Assembly (NCBI RefSeq): GCF_025244825.1
Contig: NZ_CP104263.1
Coordinates: forward strand, 1,116,001 to 1,180,000
Length of the DNA stretch: 64,000 nt
From: Arthrobacter jinronghuae
GTDB taxonomy: Bacteria; Actinomycetota; Actinomycetes; Actinomycetales; Micrococcaceae
Direction of reading: 5' to 3'
A model generated the notes under the pieces. The model did no database searches, was not told the origin of the DNA, and saw nothing but the letters and a program-made list of their open reading frames with translations. Shown here piece after piece: positions 46,644 through 56,048 of this stretch (the stretch's first letter is position 1; each line of letters starts with the position of its first letter). The position numbers and the translations under genes are program-made.

Positions 46644-46943
46644 CTATTCGGCACTGAAATCGCGGAATTCCCCGGTGGCCGGAGAAAAGGATTCTTCGAC
46701 GCCGGCCACTACGCCCGGCGCCTTGGGGCCGCGCAGGAATTCACGAAGCCCGTCCAGGGCCGGTTCCCTGCCCTCGGCCACCACGTGGACGGATCCGTCC
46801 GCCGCATTGGAGACCACGCCCGTCAAGCCCAGCTGCACGGCCTGCCGAAGGGTGCGGTATCGGAAACCGACGCCTTGGACCTCGCCGGTGACCCGTGCCG
46901 TCAGACGGCGGGCAGTGCCTTCCGGATTCTCTTGCTCATTCAT
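46644..46943 (-). CDS. acyP: Acylphosphatase
   Basis: A 99-aa acylphosphatase that hydrolyses acyl phosphates such as 1,3-bisphosphoglycerate. The active-site loop is TGEVQGVGFRYRT (catalytic Arg) and the second motif GVVSNAADGSV holds the catalytic Asn. I chose the ATG at 46943: a TACGCT box ends 6 nt upstream on the minus strand, fitting a leaderless start. That box lies in a 15-bp direct repeat (46947-46961 and 46966-46980). Confidence 0.93.
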   Translation of the reverse strand: MNEQENPEGTARRLTARVTGEVQGVGFRYRTLRQAVQLGLTGVVSNAADGSVHVVAEGREPALDGLREFLRGPKAPGVVAGVEESFSPATGEFRDFSAE

Positions 46944-47054
46944 GTGCACAGCGTAGCTGCATCGACACAGCGTAGCTGCACAGCCTAGCGCCGGGGAGGG
47001 CCGGGGGAGGGCCGGGAAAGCACTCCGTTGGCGGGAGGTTCTTCGAAGACAAAA

Positions 47055-48635
47055 TCAGTGCAGGCGGGTTCCCAGTTCGTCCTCCACCGCTGCCAGCAGG
47101 GAACCACCCTCGACGAGCACCCTGAGCGCCTCGATTTCCGGGGCCAGGTACCGGTCCGGACCGGGCCCGGGCACAACAGTCCTGATCACGGCCCGCGCCG
47201 CCGTCACTGCGGGAGCGCTGCGCGAGGTGGCCGTGCCGCCGTCGCGCATGTCCAGCCCCCGTGCCGAGGTCAGCAGCTCAATGGCCAGCACCCGGGTCAG
47301 TCCGTCCAGTGCCCGGCGGAGCTTCAACCCTGCCGCCCAGCCCATGGAGACATGGTCCTCCTGCATGGCGGAGGACGGGATGGAATCCACCGATGCCGGC
47401 ACCGCCAGGCGCTTGAGCTCCGAGACAATGCCGGCCTGCGTGTACTGGGCAATCATGTGCCCGGAGTCCACACCGGGGTCGTGGGCCAGGAAGGCATTGA
47501 GGCCGTGGCTGCGGGACCGGTCCAGGAACCGGTCAGTGCGCCGCTCGCTCATGGACGCAACGTCCGCGACGGCGATGGCCAGGAAATCCAGCACATAGGC
47601 CACCGGCGCACCGTGGAAGTTGCCGTTGGACTCCAACCGTCCGTCCAGCGTCACTACCGGGTTATCGATGGCTGAGGCCCGCTCGGCTGCCGCCACGGCT
47701 TCGGCATGCAGCAGCGTGGAGCGGGCGGCCCCGTGGACCTGGGGTGCACAGCGCAGCGAGTAGGCATCCTGCACCCGGGTAAACCCGCCGGTCTTCTGCT
47801 CCTCGATCAAGACGGATCCGGACAGGACCGAGCGGATGTTCGCTGCTGATTCGCTTTGCCCGGGCTGGGGCCGCAGCGCCTGGAGGTCCGCGGCAAACAC
47901 GCTGTCGCTGCCGAGCAGGCCTTCCACGCTCATGGCGGCCGCGAGGTCCGCCGTGGCCAGCAACCGGTGCAGGTCCGCAATGGCCAGGGTCAGCATGCCC
48001 AGCATCCCGTCCGTACCGTTGATGAGCGCCAGCCCCTCCTTCTCCTGCAGCTCCACCGGTTCCAGCCCGGCTGCGGCGAGCGCTGCCGAAGCGGGCACCA
48101 GCTGCCCGCCGGCGTCGCGCACTTCCCCTTCGCCCATCAGCGCCAGGGCACAGTGGGAGAGCGGAGCGAGGTCTCCGGAGCAGCCCAGGGAGCCGTACTC
48201 GCCCACCACCGGAGTGATACCCGCGTTGAGCATCCCGGCGTATGCCAGGGCGACGGCGGGACGCACTCCCGTCCGGCCGGTGGCCAGCGTAGCCAGGCGG
48301 TTGAGCATCAGGGCACGCACCACCTCCCGGTCAACTTCGGACCCCGACGACGCCGCGTGGCTGCGGATCAGCGAGCGCTGCAGTTGGATCCGCTGCTCCG
48401 GCGGGATCTGCTTGACCGCCAGGGCGCCGAACCCGGTGGAGACGCCGTAGTGCGGCTTGTCATCTGCGGCGAGAGCCTCGATGACCCCGCACGAGGCGGC
48501 CATGGCAGCCAGGGCCTCGGGAGTCAGCGTCACCCGCGCACCGTGCCGGGCGACGGCGAGGATATCCTCGCCGGAGAGCGGACCAACCCCCAGTTCCACG
48601 GCGGCGGTGCCCACGACGTTGTTGCGTAGCTGCAT
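47055..48635 (-). CDS. hutH: Histidine ammonia-lyase
   Basis: A 526-aa lyase that converts histidine to urocanate and ammonia, the first step of histidine use. The active site reads YGSLGCSGDLAPLSH, so the MIO cofactor would form from Cys152-Ser153-Gly154 in place of the usual Ala-Ser-Gly. Other family landmarks are HYGVSTGFGAL and RCAPQVHGA. The ATG at 48635 has AAGGAAC upstream. It diverges from the regulator and is the only hut gene on the minus strand. Confidence 0.96.
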   Translation of the reverse strand: MQLRNNVVGTAAVELGVGPLSGEDILAVARHGARVTLTPEALAAMAASCGVIEALAADDKPHYGVSTGFGALAVKQIPPEQRIQLQRSLIRSHAASSGSEVDREVVRALMLNRLATLATGRTGVRPAVALAYAGMLNAGITPVVGEYGSLGCSGDLAPLSHCALALMGEGEVRDAGGQLVPASAALAAAGLEPVELQEKEGLALINGTDGMLGMLTLAIADLHRLLATADLAAAMSVEGLLGSDSVFAADLQALRPQPGQSESAANIRSVLSGSVLIEEQKTGGFTRVQDAYSLRCAPQVHGAARSTLLHAEAVAAAERASAIDNPVVTLDGRLESNGNFHGAPVAYVLDFLAIAVADVASMSERRTDRFLDRSRSHGLNAFLAHDPGVDSGHMIAQYTQAGIVSELKRLAVPASVDSIPSSAMQEDHVSMGWAAGLKLRRALDGLTRVLAIELLTSARGLDMRDGGTATSRSAPAVTAARAVIRTVVPGPGPDRYLAPEIEALRVLVEGGSLLAAVEDELGTRLH

Positions 48636-48725
48636 GCTTGTTCCTTCTGCGCTTGGACGGCCGGCGGTTGCTATCCATCTTGCCCGTTCAACCCGGTGCA
48701 GGGGCGGACCCGGGCGGATTCAGCT

Positions 48726-48740
48726 TCTGGGATCCCAGAC
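48726..48740. promoter_or_regulatory. Putative Hut regulator operator 1
   Basis: TCTGGGATCCCAGAC contains a perfect 12-bp palindrome (48727-48738). It lies in the gap between divergent hutH and the regulator gene, about 8 bp before a TAGACT -10-like box, where bound protein would block transcription. A 13-of-15 match recurs upstream of hutU. Confidence 0.65.
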
Positions 48741-48759
48741 ACTGGCCTAGACTCTGGAC

Positions 48760-49617
48760 ATGCCCGCCGCCTATGCCCGTGTCCAGGTCCCGGCCGCAGC
48801 CCAGGTCCTGGCCATCCTGCGCTATCTGGGACAGCAGGCCGGACCGGTCAGCGCGTCCGCCGTCGCGCGGGACCTTTCGTTGCCGCGCTCCACCACGTAC
48901 CACCTGCTCGCAGCGCTGGTAAGCGATGGTTTTGCCGTGCACCTGCCGGAAGAACGGCGGTATGCCCTCGGCGCCACCGCACATGAACTGGGTACCGGCT
49001 ATGCCCGGCAGGCTCCGCTGCAGCGCATTGCCCGGTTCCCGCTGCGCGGGCTGGTGGCCCGGACCCGCTTCACCGCGCATCTGGCGGTGCTGCAGGGAAC
49101 GGACGTGATCTACGTGATCGAGGAACGGGCGCCGCGCCAGCAGCCGCTGGTGACCGACGCCGGCATCCGCCTTCCGGCCCACCGCACTGCCAGCGGCCGG
49201 GTCCTGTTGGCCGGGATGACAGGTGCGCAGCTGAGGGCGCTCTATCCGGACCCGGGGGCTGTCCGGTCCTCCCGCAGCAGCGGTGCCGGCCTGCCGGGCC
49301 TGCTGAAGGAGGTCCGGGGGCGCGGCTACGCCTGGGAGGAGAACGAAGTCACCGAAGGGTTCTCGTCCATTGCCGTACCCGTGCCGGACCGCTCCGGGCA
49401 CACGGTCGCCGGCCTGACCCTGACCGCACCAAACCGTGCACCGGCAGCGGGCATCGAGGCGGCTCCGGCGCACCGGATCGAGGCCATGGCGGACCGGGTC
49501 CTGCCCGACCTGCTGCGCTGCGCCGCCGAGCTTTCCCGCCGGCTTGGCGCCCGCCCGCGGCCTGCTCCCAATGTGTCTGAGATGCCAGACAACCATCCCG
49601 GGCCGGCTGCGCCCTGA
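48760..49617 (+). CDS. IclR-family regulator of histidine utilisation
   Basis: A 285-aa IclR-type regulator. The N-terminal wing-helix is [13 protein letters not shown] ... [20 protein letters not shown], and the C-terminal ligand domain includes [12 protein letters not shown] and [13 protein letters not shown]. It lies between hutH and hutU, so it very likely controls both, with urocanate or another pathway compound as ligand; the ligand is inferred. TAGACT ends 6 nt before the ATG at 48760, indicating a leaderless transcript. Confidence 0.9.
   Translation: MPAAYARVQVPAAAQVLAILRYLGQQAGPVSASAVARDLSLPRSTTYHLLAALVSDGFAVHLPEERRYALGATAHELGTGYARQAPLQRIARFPLRGLVARTRFTAHLAVLQGTDVIYVIEERAPRQQPLVTDAGIRLPAHRTASGRVLLAGMTGAQLRALYPDPGAVRSSRSSGAGLPGLLKEVRGRGYAWEENEVTEGFSSIAVPVPDRSGHTVAGLTLTAPNRAPAAGIEAAPAHRIEAMADRVLPDLLRCAAELSRRLGARPRPAPNVSEMPDNHPGPAAP
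49576..49590. promoter_or_regulatory. Putative Hut regulator operator 2
   Basis: TCTGAGATGCCAGAC matches operator 1 at 13 of 15 positions, keeping TCTGnGATnCCAGAC. It lies within the last codons of the regulator gene, about 40 bp before a TACGGT -10-like box and 53 bp before the hutU ATG. Confidence 0.6.
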
Positions 49618-49642
49618 ACCGCCCCGGGGCTACGGTCTGGCT

Positions 49643-51328
49643 ATGGCAACTACCTCTGACCCGTCCCGCCGCATCCGGGCACCGCGCGGCACCACGCTCA
49701 CCGCGCGCAGCTGGCAGACCGAAGCTCCGCTGCGGATGCTGATGAACAATCTGGACCCTGAAGTGGCCGAACGTCCCGAGGACCTGGTGGTCTACGGCGG
49801 CACCGGCAGGGCCGCCCGCAGCTGGGAAGCCTACGACGCCATCATCCGGACCCTGTCCACACTGGCCGACGATGAAACGCTGCTGGTGCAGTCGGGCAAA
49901 CCGGTGGGGGTTTTCCGCACCCACGAATGGGCGCCGCGCGTGCTGATCGCCAACTCCAACCTGGTGGGGGACTGGGCCACCTGGCCCGAGTTCCGCCGGC
50001 TGGAAGCGGAGGGCCTGCTGATGTACGGGCAGATGACCGCCGGTTCGTGGATCTACATCGGCACCCAGGGCATTCTGCAGGGCACCTTTGAAACCTTCGC
50101 CGCCGTGGCCCGGAAGCTGTTCGCCGACGAAAACGCCACCCTCGCCGGCACCCTGACCCTGACCGGCGGCTGCGGCGGAATGGGCGGCGCGCAACCGCTC
50201 GCAGTCACGCTGAACGCGGGAGCGGTCCTGATTGTCGACGTCGACGAGGCGCGCCTGCGCCGACGTGTCGGCAAGTGCTACCTGGACGAGGTGGCACCGG
50301 ACCTGGACACCGCCGTCGCCCGCGTCATGGCCGCCCGGAACGAAAAACGTGCCCTGTCCGTGGGGCTGGTGGGCAACGCCGCGGAAGTGTTCGAGGAACT
50401 GCTGCGCCGGCAGCAGGCCGGGGAGGTCGCGGTGGACATTGTCACCGACCAGACCTCCGCCCACGACCCGCTGAGCTACCTGCCCGCCGGCATCCCCGTG
50501 GACCGCTGGCAGGCCGAAGCCGCCGCTGATCCGGAAGGCTTCACCAAGCAGGCCCGCGAATCCATGGCCCGGCACGTTGCCGCCATGGTCGGGTTCCAGG
50601 ACGCGGGCGCCGAAGTGTTCGACTACGGCAATTCCATCCGCGACGAAGCACGCCAGGGCGGCTATGCCCGCGCCTTCGACTTCCCCGGCTTCGTCCCCGC
50701 CTACATCCGTCCGCTGTTCTGCGAGGGAATGGGGCCCTTCCGCTGGGTGGCACTCTCCGGGGATCCGCAGGACATTGCGGTGACCGATGCAGCCATCAAG
50801 GAGCTGTTCCCGGAGAACCTGCGCCTGCACCGCTGGATCGACGCCGCTGCCCAACACGTGGAGTTCGAGGGCCTGCCCGCGCGGATCTGCTGGCTGGGCT
50901 ACGGCGACCGTGCCAAGGCCGGGCTCCTGTTCAACCGGCTCGTCGCCGAGGGCAAGGTGAGCGCGCCCATTGTGATCGGGCGGGACCACCTGGATTCGGG
51001 GTCGGTGGCCTCTCCCTACCGGGAGACCGAAGCCATGGCGGACGGATCGGACGCCATCGCGGACTGGCCCCTGCTCAACGCCCTGCTGAACACCGCGTCC
51101 GGGGCCACCTGGGTGTCCCTGCACCACGGCGGGGGTGTGGGCATCGGCCGGTCCATCCACGCCGGCCAGGTGGGCGTGGCCGACGGAACCGAGCTGGCCG
51201 CCCGTAAACTGGAAACCCTTCTGACCAATGATCCGGGCACCGGGGTTATGCGGCACGCGGACGCCGGGTATTCCCGGGCCGCGGACGTCGCCGCCGAGCG
51301 CGGCATCCGCATCCCCATGAACGAATAA
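49643..51328 (+). CDS. hutU: Urocanate hydratase
   Basis: A 561-aa NAD-dependent urocanase converting urocanate to imidazolone propionate. Family segments include [51 protein letters not shown] and [20 protein letters not shown]. The ATG at 49643 follows a TACGGT box by 6 nt, suggesting a leaderless transcript starting here. It begins the run hutU, M20 hydrolase, hutF and hutI. Confidence 0.97.
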   Translation: MATTSDPSRRIRAPRGTTLTARSWQTEAPLRMLMNNLDPEVAERPEDLVVYGGTGRAARSWEAYDAIIRTLSTLADDETLLVQSGKPVGVFRTHEWAPRVLIANSNLVGDWATWPEFRRLEAEGLLMYGQMTAGSWIYIGTQGILQGTFETFAAVARKLFADENATLAGTLTLTGGCGGMGGAQPLAVTLNAGAVLIVDVDEARLRRRVGKCYLDEVAPDLDTAVARVMAARNEKRALSVGLVGNAAEVFEELLRRQQAGEVAVDIVTDQTSAHDPLSYLPAGIPVDRWQAEAAADPEGFTKQARESMARHVAAMVGFQDAGAEVFDYGNSIRDEARQGGYARAFDFPGFVPAYIRPLFCEGMGPFRWVALSGDPQDIAVTDAAIKELFPENLRLHRWIDAAAQHVEFEGLPARICWLGYGDRAKAGLLFNRLVAEGKVSAPIVIGRDHLDSGSVASPYRETEAMADGSDAIADWPLLNALLNTASGATWVSLHHGGGVGIGRSIHAGQVGVADGTELAARKLETLLTNDPGTGVMRHADAGYSRAADVAAERGIRIPMNE

Positions 51329-51349
51329 GCATCCCGCCTGGAGAGAACC

Positions 51350-52549
51350 ATGGACACTGTTACCGGCCTGCTCGCTTCCATCGCCGACGTCGGACGGGAT
51401 CCCCGGCGCGGCGGATACTCGCGCCCGGTGTTCTCGACGCCCGAGCTGACGCTCCGCGAGTGGTTCAAAGCGGAGGCACAGCGCCGCGGACTCGATGTGG
51501 AGACGGACCGCAACGGCATCCTCTGGGCCTGGTGGGGGCAACCGGAACGCGGGGCACTCGTGACCGGCAGCCACCTGGACTCGGTGCCGGGCGGCGGAGC
51601 GTTCGACGGGCCGCTGGGGGTGGCCTCCGCGCTCGCCGCCGTGGACCTGCTGCGCGAGCGGGGAATTAGCCGCAACCGCTCCCTGGCCATCACCGTCTTC
51701 CCGGAAGAGGAAGGGTCCCGCTTCGGGGTCGCCTGTCTCGGCTCGCGGCTGCTGACCGGCGAAATTGATGCCGACAAGGCCCGGAACCTGCGCGATGCCG
51801 ACGGAACCACCTTCGCGGACGCCGCCCGGGCCAACGGACTCGACCCCGCACGGCTGGGACGCGACGACGAGGCGCTGGCCCGGATCGGCGACTTCGTGGA
51901 ACTGCACGTGGAGCAGGGCCGCGGGCTCGGCGAGGACGGACCGGCCGTTGCCGTGGGCGGATCCGTCCTGGGCCACGGCCGCTGGCGGATCAGTGTCTCC
52001 GGGCAGGGCAACCATGCGGGAACCACCGCGATGGATGACCGCGCCGACCCCATGGTTGCCGCCGCGCAGATCATCGTGGCCGTGCAGAAGGCCGCCGCCG
52101 CCGTGGACGGCGCCCGGGCGACAGTGGGCCGGATCTCGCCCGTCCCCGGGGGTACCAACGTCATCGCTTCCCGGGTGGACGTCTGGCTCGATGCCCGGCA
52201 CCCCGACGACGCCGCCGCGCTGGCCCTCGTGGAAACCATCCACGGCAAGGCGCAGAAAATCGCCGCGTTCGAGGGCTGCACCGTGTCCCTGACGCCGGAA
52301 TCCTGGACCGGTTCGGTGACCTTCGACGCCGCACTGGGCCGCAGCCTGGAACTGGCTCTGCCCGGAGCTCCGGTGCTCGCCACGGGGGCGGGGCACGACG
52401 CAGGCTTCCTCGCCGGACACGTGCCTTCCGGAATGCTGTTTGTGCGCAACCCGACCGGGATCTCGCATTCCCCGGAAGAACATGTGGAGGCCGAGGACGC
52501 CGAAGCCGGAGCCGTGGCGCTCGCCGACGCGCTGGAGGCGCTGCTGTGA
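51350..52549 (+). CDS. M20-family amidohydrolase in the hut operon (allantoate amidohydrolase-like)
   Basis: A 399-aa metalloamidase of the allantoate amidohydrolase/N-carbamoyl amino acid hydrolase group. Zinc ligands appear in TGSHLDSVPGGGAFDGPLGV, FPEEEGSRFG, FVELHVEQG and ISHSPEEHV. It sits between hutU and hutF and overlaps hutF by 4 bp. HutF yields N-formylglutamate, and no classic HutG lies here, so this enzyme is a good candidate for the deformylase step. That assignment is inferred from position. Confidence 0.88.
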   Translation: MDTVTGLLASIADVGRDPRRGGYSRPVFSTPELTLREWFKAEAQRRGLDVETDRNGILWAWWGQPERGALVTGSHLDSVPGGGAFDGPLGVASALAAVDLLRERGISRNRSLAITVFPEEEGSRFGVACLGSRLLTGEIDADKARNLRDADGTTFADAARANGLDPARLGRDDEALARIGDFVELHVEQGRGLGEDGPAVAVGGSVLGHGRWRISVSGQGNHAGTTAMDDRADPMVAAAQIIVAVQKAAAAVDGARATVGRISPVPGGTNVIASRVDVWLDARHPDDAAALALVETIHGKAQKIAAFEGCTVSLTPESWTGSVTFDAALGRSLELALPGAPVLATGAGHDAGFLAGHVPSGMLFVRNPTGISHSPEEHVEAEDAEAGAVALADALEALL

Positions 52550-53967
52550 AAGGTGCCGCGGGTCCGTCGGACGAGGATGCTGCCGTCTGGTGTGAAGCCG
52601 GGTGGTACGAGGGCAGTATCCGGGAACGAATCCGGCTGACGGTCGACTCCGCCGGCAGGGTCACGGCAGCCGTCACCGGAAGGGAAGCCGAACCCGGGGA
52701 CCTGGTGCTGCCCGGCGTCGTCGTTCCGGCAGCCGCGAACGCGCACTCGCACGCCTTCCACCGGATACTGCGTGGACGCACCCACACCGCCGGGGACTTC
52801 TGGAGCTGGCGCGAGCAGATGTACTCGGCCGCCGGCGCCCTCACACCGGAACTCTACGAGCAGCTGGCGACGGCGGTGTTCGCTGAAATGGTGGTCTCGG
52901 GATACGCCAGCGTGGCCGAATTCCACTATGTGCACCACGCCCCCGATGGGTCCGCCTATCCGAACCACGGGATGGAACTGGCCCTGGCCCGAGCCGCGGT
53001 TGCCGCCGGCATCCGGCTGACCCTGCTGGACACCTGCTATCTTTCCGGCGGTTTCGGGGCCGATGGAGTAGGCACGCCGCTGGACGCCCGGCAGCAGCGG
53101 TTCGGGGACGCCGACGCCGATGCCTGGCTGGAACGGTTAGCTTCGCTGCAGGCGGCGGTCGGGGAGCGGTTTGATCCGGAGCAGGTGAGGGTCGGGGCCG
53201 CCCTGCACTCGGTCCGTGCCGTACCGGAAGCTGCGCTGGCACGCATCGCGCAGCGGCTGCCGGCCGGGATTCCGCTGCACATCCACCTGTCCGAACAGCC
53301 GCAGGAAAACGCCGACTGCCTCGCTGCGACCGGGCTGACCCCCACCGGGCTGCTGCACCGGCACGGGCTGCTCGGCCCCCGGCTCTCAGTGGTCCACGCG
53401 ACGCACCTGACCGACGCCGACATCGCCCTGCTGGGAGAGGCCGGAGCCACCGCGGTGTTCTGCCCCACCACGGAAGCCGACCTCGCTGACGGACTGGGCC
53501 GCGCCACGGACCTGCGGAACGCCGGAGTTGCCCTGGCGCTGGGCAGCGACCAGCACGCCGTCGTCGATCCGTGGCTGGAAATGCGGGCCCTGGAATACGG
53601 AGAGCGGCTGCGGACCGGCAGACGCGGGGCCCTTGCTCCGAGCGATCTGCATTTCGCCGCGTCCGACGCCGGTGCGCGCGCCCAGGGCCGGACCGCACCC
53701 GGGCTGGAACCGGGGAAGGCCTGCGACCTCATGGCGGTGGACCCGCATAGCCTGCGTACCGCCGGGTCGCGGCCCGACCAGTTGGCATTCTCCGCCACCG
53801 CTGCGGACGTAACCGCCGTCGTCGTCGGCGGTCGGCTGCGCGCCCGGAACGGTTCGCACACTCTCCTCGGAAACCCGGCCGCCCTGCTGCGGGAGGCCAT
53901 TGCCGCCGTCGACTCTGCTGCCGCACCAGTGCACGAACCCCGCTTGGAAGGAACCCGGCGCCCATGA
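52546..53967 (+). CDS. hutF: Formimidoylglutamate deiminase
   Basis: A 473-aa amidohydrolase-superfamily enzyme that deaminates formimidoylglutamate to formylglutamate. The metal-site motif is ANAHSHAFHRILRG, with later His residues in IHLSEQPQEN and VHATHLTDAD and the Asp in LGSDQHAVVD. The GTG at 52546 overlaps the previous stop, and its own stop overlaps hutI by 4 bp, so the three genes are coupled. Confidence 0.93.
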   Translation: MKGAAGPSDEDAAVWCEAGWYEGSIRERIRLTVDSAGRVTAAVTGREAEPGDLVLPGVVVPAAANAHSHAFHRILRGRTHTAGDFWSWREQMYSAAGALTPELYEQLATAVFAEMVVSGYASVAEFHYVHHAPDGSAYPNHGMELALARAAVAAGIRLTLLDTCYLSGGFGADGVGTPLDARQQRFGDADADAWLERLASLQAAVGERFDPEQVRVGAALHSVRAVPEAALARIAQRLPAGIPLHIHLSEQPQENADCLAATGLTPTGLLHRHGLLGPRLSVVHATHLTDADIALLGEAGATAVFCPTTEADLADGLGRATDLRNAGVALALGSDQHAVVDPWLEMRALEYGERLRTGRRGALAPSDLHFAASDAGARAQGRTAPGLEPGKACDLMAVDPHSLRTAGSRPDQLAFSATAADVTAVVVGGRLRARNGSHTLLGNPAALLREAIAAVDSAAAPVHEPRLEGTRRP

Positions 53968-55193
53968 GCTCCGCCTCGACACTCATCACCAACATCGGCG
54001 AACTTTCCACCCAGGACTATTCAGCGGACGCTCCGGTGCTGAAGAACGCCGCCGTGGTGTTCGAGGGGGAGCGGATCAGCTGGATCGGCCCGGCGGGGAA
54101 CGCCCCGGCGGCCGATGAGGTAGTCGACGCCGGCGGACGCGCCGGGCTGCCTGGCTGGGTGGACTCGCACACCCACCTGGTGTTTGCCGGGGACCGCAGC
54201 GCGGAGTTCGAAGCGCGGATGGCGGGGCAGGCCTACGAAGCAGGCGGGATCGCCGTAACTACGGAAGCCACCCGGGCGGCGTCGGACTATGACCTGACCC
54301 GGATGCTCCTGGCCCGGGCCGCCGAGGCCGCAGCGGGTGGGACCACGTACCTGGAAACCAAGACAGGCTACGGGCTGAGCGTGGAGGAGGAACGCCGGCA
54401 TGCGCGGATCGCCTCGACGGTGGCGGACGCCGTCACGTTCCTGGGCGCGCACCTGGTGCCGGACGGAGCCGACGCCGACGAGTACACGGACCTGGTCTGT
54501 AACGACATGCTTGCCGCGGTGCGGCCGTACGTGCAGTGGGCGGATGTCTTCTGCGAAAAGGGCGCGTTCACCGAGGAACAGTCGCGCCGGGTGCTGCAGG
54601 CGGCCCGGGATGCCGGCCTGGGGCTGCGGGTGCACGGGAACCAGTTGGGCCCGGGGGCGGGGGCGCAGCTCGCCGTGGAGTTTGCGGCGGCCAGCGTCGA
54701 CCATGTGAACCACCTGTCCGACGACGACGTCGCCGCGCTCGCGGACAGCTGGTCCGGGTGGGATTCCGGTGCCGGAGTCCCAGGGACCGTCGCGACGTGC
54801 CTGCCGGCCTGTGACCTGTCCACCCGGGCACCGCTGGCTCCGGCACGGCAGCTGCTGGACGCCGGGGTGCAGGTGGCCCTGGCCTCCAACTGCAACCCGG
54901 GAACGTCTTTCACCAGCTCCATGGCTTTCTGCGTCGCCACTGCCGTGCTGCAGATGGGACTGACCGTGCAGGAAGCCGTCCGGGCCGCCACCTACGGCGG
55001 CGCCCTGGCACTGCGGGTGCACACCGGCGCCGACCGGGACGGTGCACGCGCTGTCGGGTCGCTCGCCGTCGGGCACCGCGCCGACCTGCAGCTGCTCAAC
55101 GCTCCCTCGGCTGCCCATCTGGCGTACCGGCCCGGCATGCCGCTGACCGGGATGGTGTTTCGGGCCGGGGTGCAGGTGCCGGTCCGCCGCTGA
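53964..55193 (+). CDS. hutI: Imidazolonepropionase
   Basis: A 409-aa amidohydrolase opening the imidazolone ring to give formimidoylglutamate. Motifs are GLPGWVDSHTHLVFAGDRSAEFEARMAG, YLETKTGYGLSVEEE, RVHGNQLGPGAGAQLAVEF and ASNCNPGTSF. Length is normal. The ATG at 53964 overlaps the hutF stop. It ends the hut operon. Confidence 0.96.
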   Translation: MSSASTLITNIGELSTQDYSADAPVLKNAAVVFEGERISWIGPAGNAPAADEVVDAGGRAGLPGWVDSHTHLVFAGDRSAEFEARMAGQAYEAGGIAVTTEATRAASDYDLTRMLLARAAEAAAGGTTYLETKTGYGLSVEEERRHARIASTVADAVTFLGAHLVPDGADADEYTDLVCNDMLAAVRPYVQWADVFCEKGAFTEEQSRRVLQAARDAGLGLRVHGNQLGPGAGAQLAVEFAAASVDHVNHLSDDDVAALADSWSGWDSGAGVPGTVATCLPACDLSTRAPLAPARQLLDAGVQVALASNCNPGTSFTSSMAFCVATAVLQMGLTVQEAVRAATYGGALALRVHTGADRDGARAVGSLAVGHRADLQLLNAPSAAHLAYRPGMPLTGMVFRAGVQVPVRR

Positions 55194-55213
55194 CCGGGGC
55201 CCCGTCCGGCACA

Positions 55214-56011
55214 ATGGTGTCCATGCGCGCTGCTTTCCCCTCCGCCCCCGCCGAATCCCTGGATCCGCGGGCCCGCCGGATGCTGGTGTTCGAAATCCTG
55301 ATTGTGCTGGGGCTTTCGCTCGGCAGATCAGGTGTTTACGCCGTCGTCGAACTCATTGAAAAGGCCACCGAAGCGCCGCTGGGCGATCAGACCACCACGC
55401 TGAATCCCGTCCTCGATGATCGGCCGTACTTCGACCTGGTGTACCAGCTGCTGGGGATCTTCTTCTCCCTGCTGCCGGTGGCGCTGGTCCTGTTCCTGCT
55501 GACCGAACCGGGGAAGTCCGCGTTTCGACGGATCGGGTTCACGTTTGCCCGGCCGCTGAGGGACTTCGGCCTGGGTGTTGCCCTGGCGGCGGTCATCGGT
55601 ATCGGCACGCTTGGTGTCTACGCCGCAGGGCGGGCTCTGGGCATCACCACCGCACTGGTTCCGGCGGCCCTGGACACCTACTGGTGGACGCTGCCGGTGC
55701 TGATCCTCTCGGCCATGCGGCACGCGGTACTGGAGGAAGTCATTGTGGTGGGCTACCTTTTCCTGCGGCTGCGGCAACTGGGCTGGGGGACGCCGGCGAT
55801 CATCCTTACCAGCGCCCTGATCCGGGCCAGCTACCACCTCTACCAGGGGATCGGCCCCGGCATCGGGAACTTCCTGATGGGCCTGCTCTTCGGCTACGTC
55901 TACACCAGGACGCGGCGGGTGATGCCGCTGGTGATCGCGCACGCGCTGGTGGACATTGCCGGGTTTGTCGGGTTTGCGCTGTTTGGGTCGGCCATCGGGA
56001 TCGGAGACTGA
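55214..56011 (+). CDS. CPBP family intramembrane metalloprotease
   Basis: A 265-aa integral membrane protein with about seven to eight helices. The CPBP/Abi motifs are HAVLEEVIVVGYLFLRL with the paired Glu, SALIRASYHLYQG, and a C-terminal IAHALVDIAGF His. Such proteases process membrane peptides or proteins. The ATG at 55214 was taken; an ATG at 55223 is equally possible. It lies 20 bp after hutI but seems unrelated to that pathway. Confidence 0.88.
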   Translation: MVSMRAAFPSAPAESLDPRARRMLVFEILIVLGLSLGRSGVYAVVELIEKATEAPLGDQTTTLNPVLDDRPYFDLVYQLLGIFFSLLPVALVLFLLTEPGKSAFRRIGFTFARPLRDFGLGVALAAVIGIGTLGVYAAGRALGITTALVPAALDTYWWTLPVLILSAMRHAVLEEVIVVGYLFLRLRQLGWGTPAIILTSALIRASYHLYQGIGPGIGNFLMGLLFGYVYTRTRRVMPLVIAHALVDIAGFVGFALFGSAIGIGD

Positions 56012-56048
56012 GCGGGATCGGCGACTAGGAGGCACATAGGATGGCCCG

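Noticed and set aside
49349..52483. 1044-codon minus-strand open frame
   Set aside because: Antisense to hutU and the M20 gene. Composition is antisense-like and no start signal is visible.
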